NCBI GenBank assembly: GCA_963969595.1
Contig: OZ018409.1
Coordinates: 8,818,520 to 8,882,519, forward strand
Reading direction: 5' to 3'
DNA: 64,000 nt
From: Neckera pumila
Taxonomy: Eukaryota > Streptophyta > Bryopsida > Hypnales > Neckeraceae
Below the pieces are notes generated by a model. The model made no database searches. It was not told the DNA's origin and saw only the letters and a program-made list of their open reading frames with translations. Positions 11,281 to 22,326 of this stretch are shown piece by piece. The stretch's first letter is position 1, and the number at the start of each line of letters is the position of its first letter. The translations under genes and the position numbers were made by a program.

Positions 11281-11991
11281 GTTGCAAGAAACACCTGCCA
11301 TTTTTGGCTCAAAAGGCATAAATACTGGAGTATTGTGACTTTTGGAATAAAAAATTATAAAATGAAATAAAATATGGATGATTTGTAAAGCATTCAAAGT
11401 AATATGTGTGTAAAAATTTAGGCCTAGAAAAATTTATCTCTAAACGTTATGCACAAAAGAAGAATGATGGAAAATACAAAAAAATAGATAATTTGGAATT
11501 TGATTTTTAGAAAACAGTAAAAAAATTCAAAAAAATAAAATAAAAAATTTATTTTTCCTAACATGAAGATTCTTCTTCTCAATCATGTACATCTACAAGG
11601 GAAAAATTTATATTCTCTGCACATGCACAATGATAGTATACTTTGAGCACATGTAGAAGGTGGACACTTTACTATTTAAAATCTCTATATAGGCTTGTTT
11701 AAATTTAATAGAAGTCCTTGCATCCCAAGTTTGACCTTCAAATTCACATTTTGGGGTTTGAAACAATACTAAATCTCCTAAAACAACCAATGTAGAAATC
11801 CAATTGGGGGTATTTAAAAATAATAAAATAATTTTCATTGTATTATTCAAAAAATTATTCAATGCATACAACTATTATAAGTTCCTTTATTCAAATTTAA
11901 TAGAAATTGGACATACAACGCAAGAACTATGAGCAAAAAATCAATTGTCCAACGCCAAGGGGATATAAAAAAGACAAGTATTTTTTGCAAC
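11281..11991 (-). mobile_element. Family H element, copy 3, inserted in Rep relic
   Basis: The ends GTTGCAAGAAACACCTGCC and, inverted, GTTGCAAAAAATACTTGTC resemble each other and the inner ends of the copies at 851-1504 and 2521-3249. The left portion (to about 11450) aligns with 2521-2700 over 'ataaaataaaatatggat' and neighbouring blocks. It separates the two halves of the Rep-like coding sequence, so it is younger than the relic. A minus-strand open frame (11608-11871) has no known domain. Confidence 0.6.
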
Positions 11992-12449
11992 AACTCATTG
12001 TTGTACTTGCAAATGGTGTGCTAGCTTCTAGCTTCCTTAGTGGCCTTGGTTTGCAGGCAAATTAAAACTTATCTTGGATGGAATGATTGTCGCACTGCCC
12101 CAGTGGGCCACCACATTTTTACAAAAACATTCTGCAATATTGAATTGCATATATTTATTGGAATGTTAGGCTACTATGTGAAAGATAAAGGTGAAGAAAA
12201 TTTTCAATGTGAACACCAAAATGTGACGCCTGAGCAAATTAGTGAGGGAGTTGAGGAGTACGTCAAGTTTATTACTCCTTTTACAAAAAACTATATTTTC
12301 TTGACTCACACAAACCTCATCGAGAGGGCTGCAATGTATTGTAGATAAAAGATGAAGAAAAAATTGGGAAGTACCCTGCATGGCAGCCTCCTGCCAAAGC
12401 TGTGGTCAAAATAGTACATTCCCTCATTATTTTGGGTTTTGCATGTTTG
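11992..12449 (+). pseudogene. HUH Rep-like transposon protein relic, central part
   Basis: The text begins NSLLYLQMV, where an HUH motif (H-x-H-x-Q-x-V) would be expected; both histidines are lost. It continues ALVCRQIKTYLGWNDC, PVGHHIFTKTF and IELHIFIGMLGYYVKDKG. That last block holds a Y-x-x-K, the position and spacing of Rep motif 3 with the catalytic Tyr. ENFQCEHQNVTPEQISEG and KNYIFLTHTNLIERAAM follow. A stop at 12346-12348 precedes further family-like text (KMKKKLGSTLHGSLL). In active relatives this protein nicks and rejoins single-stranded DNA. The relic is disrupted by stops and two insertions. Alternative: another Rep-derived family rather than replitrons. Confidence 0.5.
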
Positions 12450-12453
12450 TTAA

Positions 12454-13365
12454 CCCCTAAAATACCAAGGCAGTTTCTAGCTCCAAAACCACTTAGAACT
12501 GCCATTTCTGCTGCAATCACTTTCTAAACAAAAAATAAATAAATTAGAATCTAACTGTAGGATCTTGAATTTCATTTGTCTTAAATCATATGGTAAAAAT
12601 TTCATGAAGAATGACCGTACGGATTGGAAGATATTAGCATTTGAAGTTGGAAAAAGAAGTTTTTTGGAACTGTGGCCTGCAATTTCAGATGACTTTGACG
12701 GCATTTGTGGATTTTTTTTGCTCTACACACCATAAAGTTAAAATTTTGTGTTGCACATTTGAGTTGAGAGTTCAGGATAAAAAATTTAGAATGTCAAAAC
12801 TTGATTTTCACATATAAAAAATTGTTAAGTAGAAGTAGGTCCAAAATTGAACAAAACACTAAATCGTTAATAGCTCTTAGGTGGAATTAAAACACCATAA
12901 TCCCAATGGTGGGATTGTTCTTGCAAATAAAATTTACCTTGTCAATAAAAATATTTGGAAAAATTTTGAAAATTGTATTCAGAAATGATTTCTAAAAGTT
13001 TTTTTTTTGTAGATGCTTAGATTGCTTGAAAACAAGATTGTCCATAACTTTCTCATGTTGAGTCCAAATAGAATGAATCAAAGTTTCAAATGTAGACAAA
13101 AAGATGATCTTTGAGGAAAAAAATTTGAAAAAAAAAATTTCAATTTTTTGAAGTTTTTTTTTTCTGCCCGGTGACCTGCTTTTTTGACTTCGGGTGGCAT
13201 AACTACTGCTCCCAGGCACCGATTGAAAAAATATATATATATTTAGAAAGCTATGTGATTTCCTATTTTCAAAAAAAGTTTCAAAAAATCAGGTCAGAAT
13301 TTTAGGTCGCACAAGCCTGCCCAAAATCCCAAGTGTCCCCCAAGGAGACTTTGGTAGTTTAGGGG
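12454..13365 (-). mobile_element. TTAA-flanked piggyBac-like MITE, family B copy 1
   Basis: The ends CCCCTAAAATACC and GGTAGTTTAGGGG lie directly inside TTAA (12450-12453 and 13366-13369). In reverse orientation it matches 48260-49180 and 51239-52162, including a subterminal 'gggcaggc' and a 'tccaaatagaatgaatcaaag...ttgtccataactttctc' block. At 912 bp it is near the length of its relatives (921 and 924). No transposase frame. It splits the Rep-like relic: the coding text resumes at 13370. Confidence 0.85.
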
Positions 13366-13369
13366 TTAA

Positions 13370-13530
13370 GGTGGCATAGAATTTACCAAGGCCTCATCAT
13401 TTTGGAAATGTATGATGAGTTCAAGTGCTTTGGAGATGGATGATGTCACTCAAATTTTTTTTAGCACACAAATCCGGGTACATAGTTTACTAATTTGGCT
13501 TGCCAATTGCTTACATTGGATTTGATTAAG
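13370..13530 (+). pseudogene. HUH Rep-like relic, C-terminal part
   Basis: After the TTAA insertion site the plus strand reads GGIEFTKASSFWKCMM then ALEMDDVTQIFFS. This fits the pattern A.A.W..MV......DV..VFF that I associate with the C-terminal end of the same Rep-like family. A frameshift lies at the insertion point. It supports the view that 10870-13530 was one gene before two insertions. Confidence 0.4.
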
Positions 13531-14750
13531 GTGCAAGAAGGTGCAAAACATGATTATGTGCTTACAAGTAAGACAATAATTTTTATTATAACTATGTTTT
13601 TTTCTTTAAATGACAATTTTGCAATTTTGTAATGAAAGCATATTGTACCCCTTCTACAATGTGTTTTCTTTTGCAATGGAAAAATGAGGCGGGTACTTAT
13701 TTTTTTTAGCATTCCATTATGTTATTGCCGGTACTATTCTAGAAGACACGGATCGTGACTAGAACAATGTCATTGTCATAGACGGCACTCATGACTCCGG
13801 CTTCTACAAATTTGCCTGAGAGCACTATTGATGTGGGTGATCGAACCATGGCTGCTCCCATGTACATTCCAAAGTTTTTTGCCCTTGCTTTTGGCAACCG
13901 CGATTTAGACAATAGTTTCCTATTCTAATACTCGGCATTCAAACGCTCATAGTTTTTTGAATTGAAAATTGTGAACTTTGTTTTTTTGACAAAAAGAATT
14001 ACATTTATATTCCTTTCAAAATTTTGGAATGTTGAAGTTTTACAGACAATAGAAAAAAAGCTTTAAGACCTCTTTTAGATTTAACCACCAATGACTGAGT
14101 GACACATGTATTCCACCATTTTTTCATATCTGGTTTTCAGAAAAATGAGCACTTTTGTCACTATGCTATGTAATGCTATATACCCAGAAGATACAATCTA
14201 TGCATCTTCTCACTATGATTTTAGAAGTGAGTTTGCCAAACTACTCCCTCCGTTTGGAAATAGTGTATCCATTTTACAAAGCAATCGTAGATAGTACACA
14301 TGAGGGCTTTTTTTTCGCTTTATGGTGCCAGATTGCACCAGAAAAAATAATATGGCTAAAAAATGGTAAAAAAAATGGCAAAAAATTTGGATGAAATCGC
14401 CCCCAGAAATTCAAAGTATAAAAAAATTGGATGAAATTGCCAGATTGTGGATGAAAACTGAATTATAGACATGTGATATGTATATTTTTTATCTAATATG
14501 GATGAATGTTGGAGTTTGAAGCACTGCAAAATTTTATATCGCGTCCACACACATGAGTGATGCACGGGTGATTGATCCCCGCTGCCAATTCAATTGATAT
14601 CCGTCGACGGAATACCCGTTTGTAAAAGGAAAGGCGTATCCGGAAGAGGATAAGGGAAGGGGAGGGGTCCATTTGAATCTATCAAGTCAGCTTGCTTCCG
14701 TTTTCGATTCCTCGGAGAGCAGATCCCCTGTGCCATCGAAATTTGGCCCG
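13531..14750. other. Intergenic sequence upstream of plastid-protein gene
   Basis: AT-rich up to about 14560, then rising GC toward the gene start at 14753. A Stowaway-like end (ACTCCCTCCGTTTGGAAATA, 14252-14271) has no visible partner. Several short plus-strand runs of 'aaaaatgg' occur at 14340-14390. No gene was recognised. Confidence 0.45.
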
Positions 14751-14752
14751 CC

Positions 14753-16164
14753 ATGGCTGCAGCAGCTTCAGCGACGATGGCGGTTCTGTCCTGCACCGCT
14801 TCCACGGCCGTGGCCGCTCTCCTCTCCGACAACGCCGTCCGCAGGTCCCCGGTCTCCTCGCTCAAGGCCGTGCCCGCTCTGCCACGATTGCGGCGCCGGA
14901 GTCCTGTATCGTATGGAAGTCCCGGCGCTTGGTCTCATCGCAGAGTTTCACCCGGCCCGGTTGCCCGCTTCGGTGGTGAGTTCTCGCTCTTTCGCCAATT
15001 TCGCGCAATTCTAATTCGTGCATAAGCAAGCCTCTTGATTATGTATGACCTTGAAAATGACATTCGACAATATATATCTTGCCTGCACACCACGCCATTA
15101 TTGCCTGTAGTCTAGCGCGCTTGTCTCGCGTCAGGTTGGGTCTCCGGATGAGAAGGTTTAAGAGACGTTTTGAGTGTATTCTTCATTTCGGCACACAATG
15201 CCGAGAGCATTTTTGGGGGCTCCAATTCGAACAGTCTTGGAGAGAATTGGTGCATTCTTGGAGATTCCATGGTCAAGGGTTTTGGGTGTGTGTTCATGGA
15301 TGAATCTCGTCAATTATTATAATGGTTAAAAATCCACCGAAGTTCTTGTTGGCGAATGAAAGGGGATTTTAATGGGGACTCAAATTGGAACAGTCTTGGA
15401 GAGAATTTGTGCATTCTTGGAGATGTAAATGCGAACAATTTCATGATCAAGGGTTTGGGGGGGAGGTTCCTGGATGAATCTCTTCAATTTTTACACTGGT
15501 AAAAAAGGTTGCTGAAGTTCTTGTTGGTGAATGAAAGGGGATTTTAATGCATTAAAGAATGAGGGATTTGGATACTGTATACAAAAGTTATGTTCTGAAG
15601 GGTCTAGGTTGCTTTTCTAAACTTGCGTCTTCTATAATAGGTACATGTTGATTAAGGGGATGTACGCCATCTGATCAAGTGACGCGTTTGGGGCCCTGGC
15701 CATTTTCGGTGTGCCTACCTTATTGATTTTCACGATTTTTCTCATCCTCACAATAACCTTAACCGGAGGTTTTAAGGAAAGATTTCAAGATGTGTTCGGT
15801 TTGCTTGGGGGATGTAGGAGGCGGCAATGACACTGATGAGAAGAAGCCCGAGAAGAAGTTCATAACCAGGGACGAAGAGCCCGAGCAGTAAGCGCTTTCC
15901 ACTCTGTTGCGACCCTGTCTGTGCTCCTAATATGAAGTTGATGCGACATGTTTGATTGGAGTCAAGGCGCAGTTTATGTTTATTTTCCTGAATTGTGCGC
16001 TGAAGATTTGTCTTGGATTCAGGTATTGGATGGCGGCCGCTGAAAAGGAAGGCAAGAATCCAATGCAAACAGTGCTTCCCTATATCTTTATTCTAACTAT
16101 TTTAAGTCCGTTTGCAATTTTAGCAGTTGCATATGTCAACGGTTGGATCAAGACCCCAAACTAA
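14753..16164 (+). CDS. Small plastid-targeted single-span membrane protein, three exons
   Basis: Proposed exons are 14753-14975, 15782-15887 and 16023-16164, giving 156 residues. The introns start GTGAGT and GTAAGC and end AAAG and TTCAG. The second junction joins CA to G to make a Gln, so frame is kept. The start ATG is in a favourable CCATGG context. Residues 1-70 are rich in Ala, Ser and Arg with almost no acids, typical of a chloroplast transit peptide. The mature part has an acidic linker (EKKFITRDEEPEQYW), a conserved-looking NPMQTVLPYI, one hydrophobic segment (about 131-149), then GWIKTPN at the C terminus. The EEPEQYW/NPM/LPYI layout recalls a small thylakoid membrane protein family of plants, but I cannot name it. 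The first acceptor is the least certain junction. Function unassigned. Confidence 0.75.
15214..15548 (+). repeat. Tandem duplication inside intron 1
   Basis: Two units of about 160 and 175 bases (15214-15373 and 15374-15548) share GGGG-CTCAAATT-GAACAG, 'cttggagagaatt.gtgcattcttggaga', 'ggatgaatct' and 'aagttcttgttgg.gaatgaaaggggatttt'. The second unit carries a small insertion. The duplication lies in the first intron of the plastid-protein gene. Confidence 0.85.
15500..15720 (+). mobile_element. Truncated family E inverted-repeat element in intron
   Basis: From 'cttgttggtgaatgaaagg' to the end GTGCCTACCT (followed by TA) this segment aligns with the right two thirds of 31982-32275 and 40040-40311 ('atttggatactgtatacaaaagttat', 'tacatgttgattaag'). 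The left terminus is missing. Its presence in an intron shows that the family inserts into genes here. Confidence 0.55.
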
Positions 16165-17209
16165 TTAGTGAGCCTCAAGGGTCAAACCCTCGAGCACTTT
16201 CCCCGGTATGGTTTTGTCTACGCAGCTGGGTCTGCTTGCTCGGGTCTTAATTGAATTGACTGAATGTGCTTGCCTTCGTATGATCGTGCATATTGTTGCT
16301 TCTAAACCCCAGATGAGTTGAGCAACAGCTGCTCACAAACAAATTTGGCGAGTATGCCATCTGCTGTAAAATTGCTCTCATTGTTTTTCGTTAGCAGCAG
16401 TCGGAGCACACTCCTTACAGGAGATTCAATGCAGCCGAAAGAGCTAATTGGAAGGTATTCCACACCATTTAAATATTCTGTCTGCATGAGGGGTTGGTTG
16501 GTTGGTTTTGTTTCTTTCTTTTCTTCCCATTGCTTGAACTTATTACATAATTGTACCCTACCCATACTGCTGAGGAATGATGACGAATTACATTTTCTCC
16601 TCCTTTCTTTTTTAATATATATTACTCGATCCTTGCTGTCTTGTTAGTTGGTCGCTTTAAATTGTGACTTTCAGCACAACCTCCCATCTGAACCTCACTC
16701 TACCAGACTTTAGAGTCCTCTCCTGCACTTGCCACGAGGCAAAGTTGACGTCCACCACTGTGGCAAGATAAACCTTTCCCGGCTTCCCTATGAGTGAGTT
16801 CAGCAAGCAGAATGAGATGTTTTTAGTAACATTCACTGTTTTACAGTCCCACAGTCAGCTCCACTACTTTAGATAATGCATATGTGACCAAGTGCAGGAG
16901 GTTGCTGTAACTTATGCTCACCACCATGGATGAATCATTGCCGCAATCTTCCAGGGCACAAACTCAGAGTCACACGTCGTGTGCACTGGGAGTTCCTGGA
17001 GTCCACGGTCACGGTGGGATTTTTTTATGTTGATGTGTTCTCTTTGAAATCATCTACCAAAACAATTCTGAATCCTTGTATTCTCTGCATGCAATATTTA
17101 AATAGGACATGCTAGGAATCTCCTTCCAATTGTTGACAAGAACAAGAAGAAAAATGGTCATTCTAATAATAGTGATTGATTATGTTCAATGACAAGAGAG
17201 TATGAATTA
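16165..17209. other. 3' flank of plastid-protein gene
   Basis: This probably includes the 3' untranslated region in its first few hundred bases. No strict AATAAA signal was identified with confidence. The rest is unassigned intergenic sequence; the open frames at 16302-16647 and 16930-17115 have no known motifs. Confidence 0.4.
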
Positions 17210-17287
17210 AGGTAGAAGCACCCTATGGCGACCGTGTACCCAATGGCGTCCCTTCCTAGAAAGGGACGCCATTGGATGCCTCTACCT
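17210..17287. mobile_element. 78-bp TA-flanked hairpin MITE (AGGTAG ends)
   Basis: The ends AGGTAGAAGCA and TGCCTCTACCT are flanked by TA on both sides (17208-17209 and 17288-17289). The interior holds a strong hairpin: 17240-17254 (CCAATGGCGTCCCTT) pairs with 17261-17275 around a six-base loop. It belongs to the AGGTA-ended group seen throughout the window. Confidence 0.65.
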
Positions 17288-17339
17288 TAGATGTTGTTTT
17301 TGTCATACAATAAATATAAATGTGGGTGGTACCTCACTA

Positions 17340-18952
17340 TTCCCTCTATCTCTAAATAAATCCGTGGTTTCCAAATATCGCTTGTCTCAAATTAATCCCT
17401 AAAGGACCAAAGTGTTTAGAAGCCCAAAATTGCTTCAAAATACTCATCCCCAAAGCAAGGTCAAAATCTTCATCAACATTTATTTTTTAACAAATTCAAC
17501 AGTAGGATCCTTTGGTTAACTTGCTCAAGTACATTGTACCAAAATTTTGGAATGAATATCCCCACTGTTTGCAAGATCAATGTGTCTAAACTTCAAAATG
17601 TAGGCTTTTCTAGCCCTTATAAAAGGTGAAGTTTTGTCTTTCAACATTTTTGGAAAAAAGCAAGTATGTCCTACAACTTGTGCATTTTAGTCAATTTGTT
17701 CAAAAATCGGTTGAAAACATATGAAAAAAAATTTATCTATAAAAACTTTCATATTCATTAAAAAAAAATTATAAAGTGGAAGGTGTTACTGAATGAATGA
17801 TAAAACTAATATGCTAATAATTTTTGCAAGAGTTTGAGAATTGTTAATCCTAATGGTGAAAATGTTTTGGTAAACAATTAGTATCATTTATTTCATTTCT
17901 ACTTGAAAATTTTCAATATTGAGAGAAAAAGATGAGTTTACATGTTTTTACTACCTTCATTGCCTTCATAATCCCCCCCCCCCCCCCTCATAACTTTTAC
18001 CTCCTCATTTGGAATTGAATGGTTCCATTTTTTTTGAACAGGTATCAACCTATACAATTTCAAAATAATATTTTTTATTTTTATAGAATATATCTTCTAC
18101 TGCCTAATTTGACATTGAAATTGAAAAAATCCCAATAACCTTTGCCATATTTATCGGACCGACATAAAACAAAGATTCACATACAAATTATGATAAGTAG
18201 CATCCATCCTAAGGAATTTCATGCAAAAATTCCAAATCATGAAGTCAGTAGAACCTACCCAAGTTCTCAAAAAGTCCAAAGTGGGTTTTTTAGTCCTCTT
18301 TTGGGGTTAAATTTGATGGTTCAATGGTTCATAGAAAGGAAACGTTGGGCCGGCTTGATGGTGTCCATGATAAAACTTGGATCACCAAAATTGATCAAAG
18401 TTGAATTGTTAGATGGTTTTGTGATTGAATCACAAAAATTGATCACAGTTGAATCACAAGTTCTAAATGCATTTTCATGACATGAACTCATTGAAGATCA
18501 CTAACAATAACTAATCAAAGTCAACTAACACCAAGATCCTCTAAGTTGAATCACGGAAAGCCCTTGAAGTTGAGTGCATAAGATTTGATCGAAATTCACT
18601 ATACCAGAGTAAGACTAAGTCAAAGTTGACTAATACCATATCTTCTAAGTTGAATCACAAGAAACCTTTAAAGCTGAATGCATAAGATTTGATTGAAATT
18701 CACTACACCAGAATAGGTAGTAAATTGATCGAAATTTAGTGCGCTGGAACTCGTTGCAAAATAGGAGAAAATTAACAATTTTGGAGCCTATTTTCAGTAT
18801 GTTCAGCTTGACTTTGAACTCCAAAACTTTCACTCCTACTGGGGGTTGACAAGAAGCTACAAGAAATATGCATTCCCATGCAAACAGGAGCATCTTACAA
18901 GTTAATTTAGCATTTTCTAAGAAACCACGGATTTATTTTAGGATAGAGGGAG
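17340..18952. mobile_element. Stowaway/mariner-like element, 1.6 kb
   Basis: The left end TTCCCTCTATCTCTAAATAA and the right end (inverted) CTCCCTCTATCCTAAAATAA continue into a shared ATCCGTGGTTTC. TA flanks both ends (17338-17339 and 18953-18954). The ends resemble the CTCCCTCCGT... ends of plant Stowaway elements. It contains a TTAA-bounded insert (17396-18306). No transposase motif is visible in the remainder. Confidence 0.7.
17396..18306. mobile_element. TTAA-flanked piggyBac-like MITE nested in Stowaway-like element
   Basis: It begins TCCCTAAAGGACC after TTAA (17392-17395) and ends AGTCCTCTTTTGGGG before TTAA (18307-18310). At about 911 bp it is near the length of family B. Its left part resembles 38218 onward (shared 'ttgcttcaaaatact' block). 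The right end is less similar to the family consensus, so the right boundary is tentative. A 15-base C run lies at 17973-17987. Confidence 0.5.
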
Positions 18953-18954
18953 TA

Positions 18955-19170
18955 CATTAGAAACAAAGAACATCACTTCTAACAAGCTCATTTATCATGT
19001 CATCAATATTAAATAAAGTTCTTACTTTTACCATTTATGGACTTCCAAGTTAAAATGTACAAAAAACATGTGATCTTTCTTTATTGTAGAAGATGCTTGC
19101 AGTATGTATGATATAAGGTACAATAGACCAATATTAAAAGTCGAGCATTAGTACCTATTTTGTCTTTTTT
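18955..19170. other. AT-rich spacer before gap
   Basis: No gene or repeat was recognised. Confidence 0.4.
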
Positions 19171-19370
19171 NNNNNNNNNNNNNNNNNNNNNNNNNNNNNN
19201 NNNNNNNNNNNNNNNNNNNNNNNNNNNNNNNNNNNNNNNNNNNNNNNNNNNNNNNNNNNNNNNNNNNNNNNNNNNNNNNNNNNNNNNNNNNNNNNNNNNN
19301 NNNNNNNNNNNNNNNNNNNNNNNNNNNNNNNNNNNNNNNNNNNNNNNNNNNNNNNNNNNNNNNNNNNNNN
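19171..19370. other. Assembly gap (200 N)
   Basis: Exactly 200 consecutive N. The round number suggests a placeholder of unknown true size. The apparent open frames across it are artefacts. Confidence 1.
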
Positions 19371-21277
19371 AGTCACATAAGCAACATCATTCTTCATTCC
19401 AATAGGTCAAATCATGGACATCTAGTAAGTGCATAAGGCATTTGCATCCAGTATCATCATTATTCAAAATGCAACATCTATATAAAAACTTAGATATTGG
19501 TGACATTAGATACACACAATCAAAACAAAAGTTAAGGAGAGTCTAATGTCAATCATTAGTACATACACAAACAATACTTTGACATCTCATAATTTATTCA
19601 TATAGTGCCCAAAAAATGCATGCAAAAAGTGCGTTGAAATCCTCTTTCACTTGCCAATAAGATCCAATAAAAAATTTATATTATAACAATAAATATGCTT
19701 AGATATTATTAATAATAAGTACAACTGCCAACAACACTAGTGTATGAGTCCAAAAATGCAAGCCTAACGAAACCTTAAGCTTAGGTGTAAGTAAATATCC
19801 TTCAACCATAGAAGGCACCTAAAACATACACACCTATAATATGTGTATCCTATAACCATGGAAGGTGCCTATGATATAGATATCCTATAACCATGGAAGA
19901 TATCAATAATATAGGCATTCATAATATACATTAGAGGGGATTTAGGAGTCTTGGAGGGCTCCAAGTTCTTCGACATTCCCAGATTGCGAGAATGCAGCTG
20001 CAGCAACTGGTTGATGTGGCACAACGACTGCCATGTCATTTTTGGATAAAATCAAATCAAAAAAAGTTGCTTAAAATGATATTTGAAATATTTTCAAAAA
20101 AAAAAATGAAAAATAAAGATTCTGATAACCAGTACCCTTGTTCACAGGATCGGGTCAGATTGGGGAATATGCTTAAATTGGCCCTCCAAGGCCCCCAAAT
20201 TCCCTCTAATGGATGCCTAGGCTCCAAAACTCAAGATCCTAAGCTCACATGCTAACAACCTTGGTAGATAGATATGCACTGACCTTAAGAGATGTATGAG
20301 AAGAACTTTGGCCAGCGAGCATGAATCAATTTCTAAGTGACAAATAAATTGACAAATCTCAACCAATTATTTAATTATCAAGCCTTTAAAATAAGGCTTT
20401 TATAGTTTCTAAAATCAGAATTAAGGTTCTCTTGTCCCTTACAGAAGAAAAAATTGAAAAAAGAACTCCCTCAAATTTTGTCATCTATTTTTAGAATTAT
20501 TGTCCACTCCTCCAATTCCAATTCCAATTCCTTGCCAAAAGGGTAGCCCCCTTTCCCTTTTGTGGTCGAGGTGACTTGACCCCTTGCTCGGCCTGCCCAA
20601 GTCAATCCAAGGATGCATGTAAAAAAAAAAAAAAAATTCTAGCATGTGCTTGATTAATTTATCTTCCCTGCCTCCTAGCTAATTTGGGGCCTTTGATTGC
20701 AAATATGAATTCAAAATTTGCAAATTTATCATGCATGGAAATTGAAAATAAAAAAACTTCAGCGTTTTCCCTCGGGGACGAGCGAGGGGGTCAGGTCAGT
20801 TCATCCCTTTTGCTTTTGTATGGTAGGTAAGGGAAATATACGCAACGTCCACTGCTGTACTCATTCGAAGCTTTTTTTTTTTTTTTTTCCAACCACCATT
20901 CCGTACAGCTTTTCATGGAAAGGGGCTCATTCAAGTGCGCCTTTGGCATTGTGTCCCCAAGTCCCACCAAGCCAGCATGCACAATTCCATGTCAAGGGGA
21001 ATCTTGGAGCTCGTCTGCAGAACCTGAACTTGAATAAGGCTAGTAGCTTTTTTCTTTCCTTTTTCCATCTCATATAGATCGGGCTCTCAATGTGGGTTTT
21101 GTAGTACATGTTGGAATTTGTGATAGCAAAGGTATTTTCTAGATTTGATGGCCAATGTGGGTTTGTTGTACATGTTGGAATTTTGGCTGTGATTGCAAGG
21201 GGGTACCTACCGCTACTTGGTCTCTTCCGTCACCACTTTCTCATGGCGGACACTCAAATTGCGCGCTGGGTAAGGTA
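19371..21277. other. Intergenic sequence, no gene recognised
   Basis: This holds short imperfect repeats of 'tataaccatggaag' with 'gatatc' or 'gtgcct' variants (19805-19910), a poly-A run at 20620-20634 and an 18-base T run near 20872-20889. The stretch 20500-21060 is somewhat GC-richer, but its open frames show no domain. Confidence 0.4.
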
Positions 21278-21580
21278 AGGTAGTCTGCTCTTAAACTGAC
21301 CATTTAGAGCTGATTGCCTTTTTGGGGGAAGCTAAATTCCGTGTAACAATTTTCAGTAAATTTTAGTAGGAAGAAAAAATGGAATTGGCATCTAATTCAA
21401 GTTGTTTCAAATTTTTTGAATCTTTGTGGAATTAGTTGTGAATTTTTGAAGTTGAAACGCAGTGGTTACTAAAACCGACCACTTCCTAAAATGTACATTG
21501 TTGGTACATTGAAGAAAGCAAAATGTACCTCTGTGTCATGATCGCTTTTAGAGCCAGCTTGCTTTCAGAGCAGACTACCT
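21278..21580 (-). mobile_element. TA-flanked MITE family C, copy 1
   Basis: The ends AGGTAGTCTGCTC and AGAGCAGACTACCT are perfect inverted repeats inside TA (21276-21277 and 21581-21582). At 303 bp this is the most intact copy. In reverse orientation it matches 44396-44650 and the two halves of 30216-31727 ('aatgtacattttaggaggtggtcg', 'aactaattccacaa'). A diverged copy is at 37114-37440. Confidence 0.85.
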
Positions 21581-21582
21581 TA

Positions 21583-22043
21583 AGCCGCTTGCAAGATGGA
21601 CAAGACAAAGCTGTCCCTGATCATTGGCATTATGCGGCTTGTGTCCAATTTAAGGTAAGTGAACCCATTGTGGGCGAAATGGATTTGATAATGCTTCGGG
21701 AGACTCAAGAGCATTATGGGACATAATGCCAAGTTTAATAGTTCATCACAAACTTTCATACTTGTACTTTTCGCAAATCCAAGGTTATGAAAAGAAGGGT
21801 TGCATTATGAGTTGTAACGCCTTTTTTGACTATCCAATGAAATGGTGTCAAATATGCCTTGAAAGTTGAACTTGGCATTATGGGAGGCAAGCCCATTGTG
21901 GACAAAATTACGTTTGCGGTGTATATTTAAGTTCTAAAATGTACACCACCAATATAATTTTATTTGCATTGGCTCATTTACCTTATTTATCATATCTAAA
22001 ATTGTGAGGAAGAAATTGTCAGCAAGAAGATGGCCTTGCACTA
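21583..22043. other. Spacer between inverted-repeat elements
   Basis: Contains related pieces such as 'ggcattatg' and 'cccattgtgg' at 21626-21680 and again at 21868-21905, perhaps parts of a decayed repeat. No gene. Confidence 0.4.
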
Positions 22044-22324
22044 AGGTAACTACACCTAAAATTGACCGTTTAATTATTCAACTTGGTTCCCATTATTGTA
22101 TTGAAAACAAATTGTGGGATCTTGTTGGTAGTCAAAAGGAGATTCAAGATTCTCTTAGAAATGCAATTTTTAAAGACACCATATGAATAAACCATAAATA
22201 TTCAAAAGTTTTGAAAATAGATGTATTTAAAATTGACCCTAGATTCTCATGAATAATGGGAGAAAATTTTAGGCAAGAATTTATAGGAGGAGGTAGAAAG
22301 GGTTGAAATTAGGTGTAGTTATCT
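22044..22324. mobile_element. TA-flanked MITE family F, copy 1
   Basis: The ends AGGTAACTACACCTAAAATT and, inverted, AGATAACTACACCTAATTTC lie inside TA (22042-22043 and 22325-22326), 281 bp in all. A related, larger and degraded segment is at about 45950-46324 ('ggagattcaagattctctta', 'attttaggcaagaatttatagg'). Confidence 0.75.
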
Positions 22325-22326
22325 TA

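Noticed and set aside
14252..14275. Second Stowaway-like element
   Set aside because: Only one end (ACTCCCTCCGTTTGG) is visible; no inverted partner nearby.
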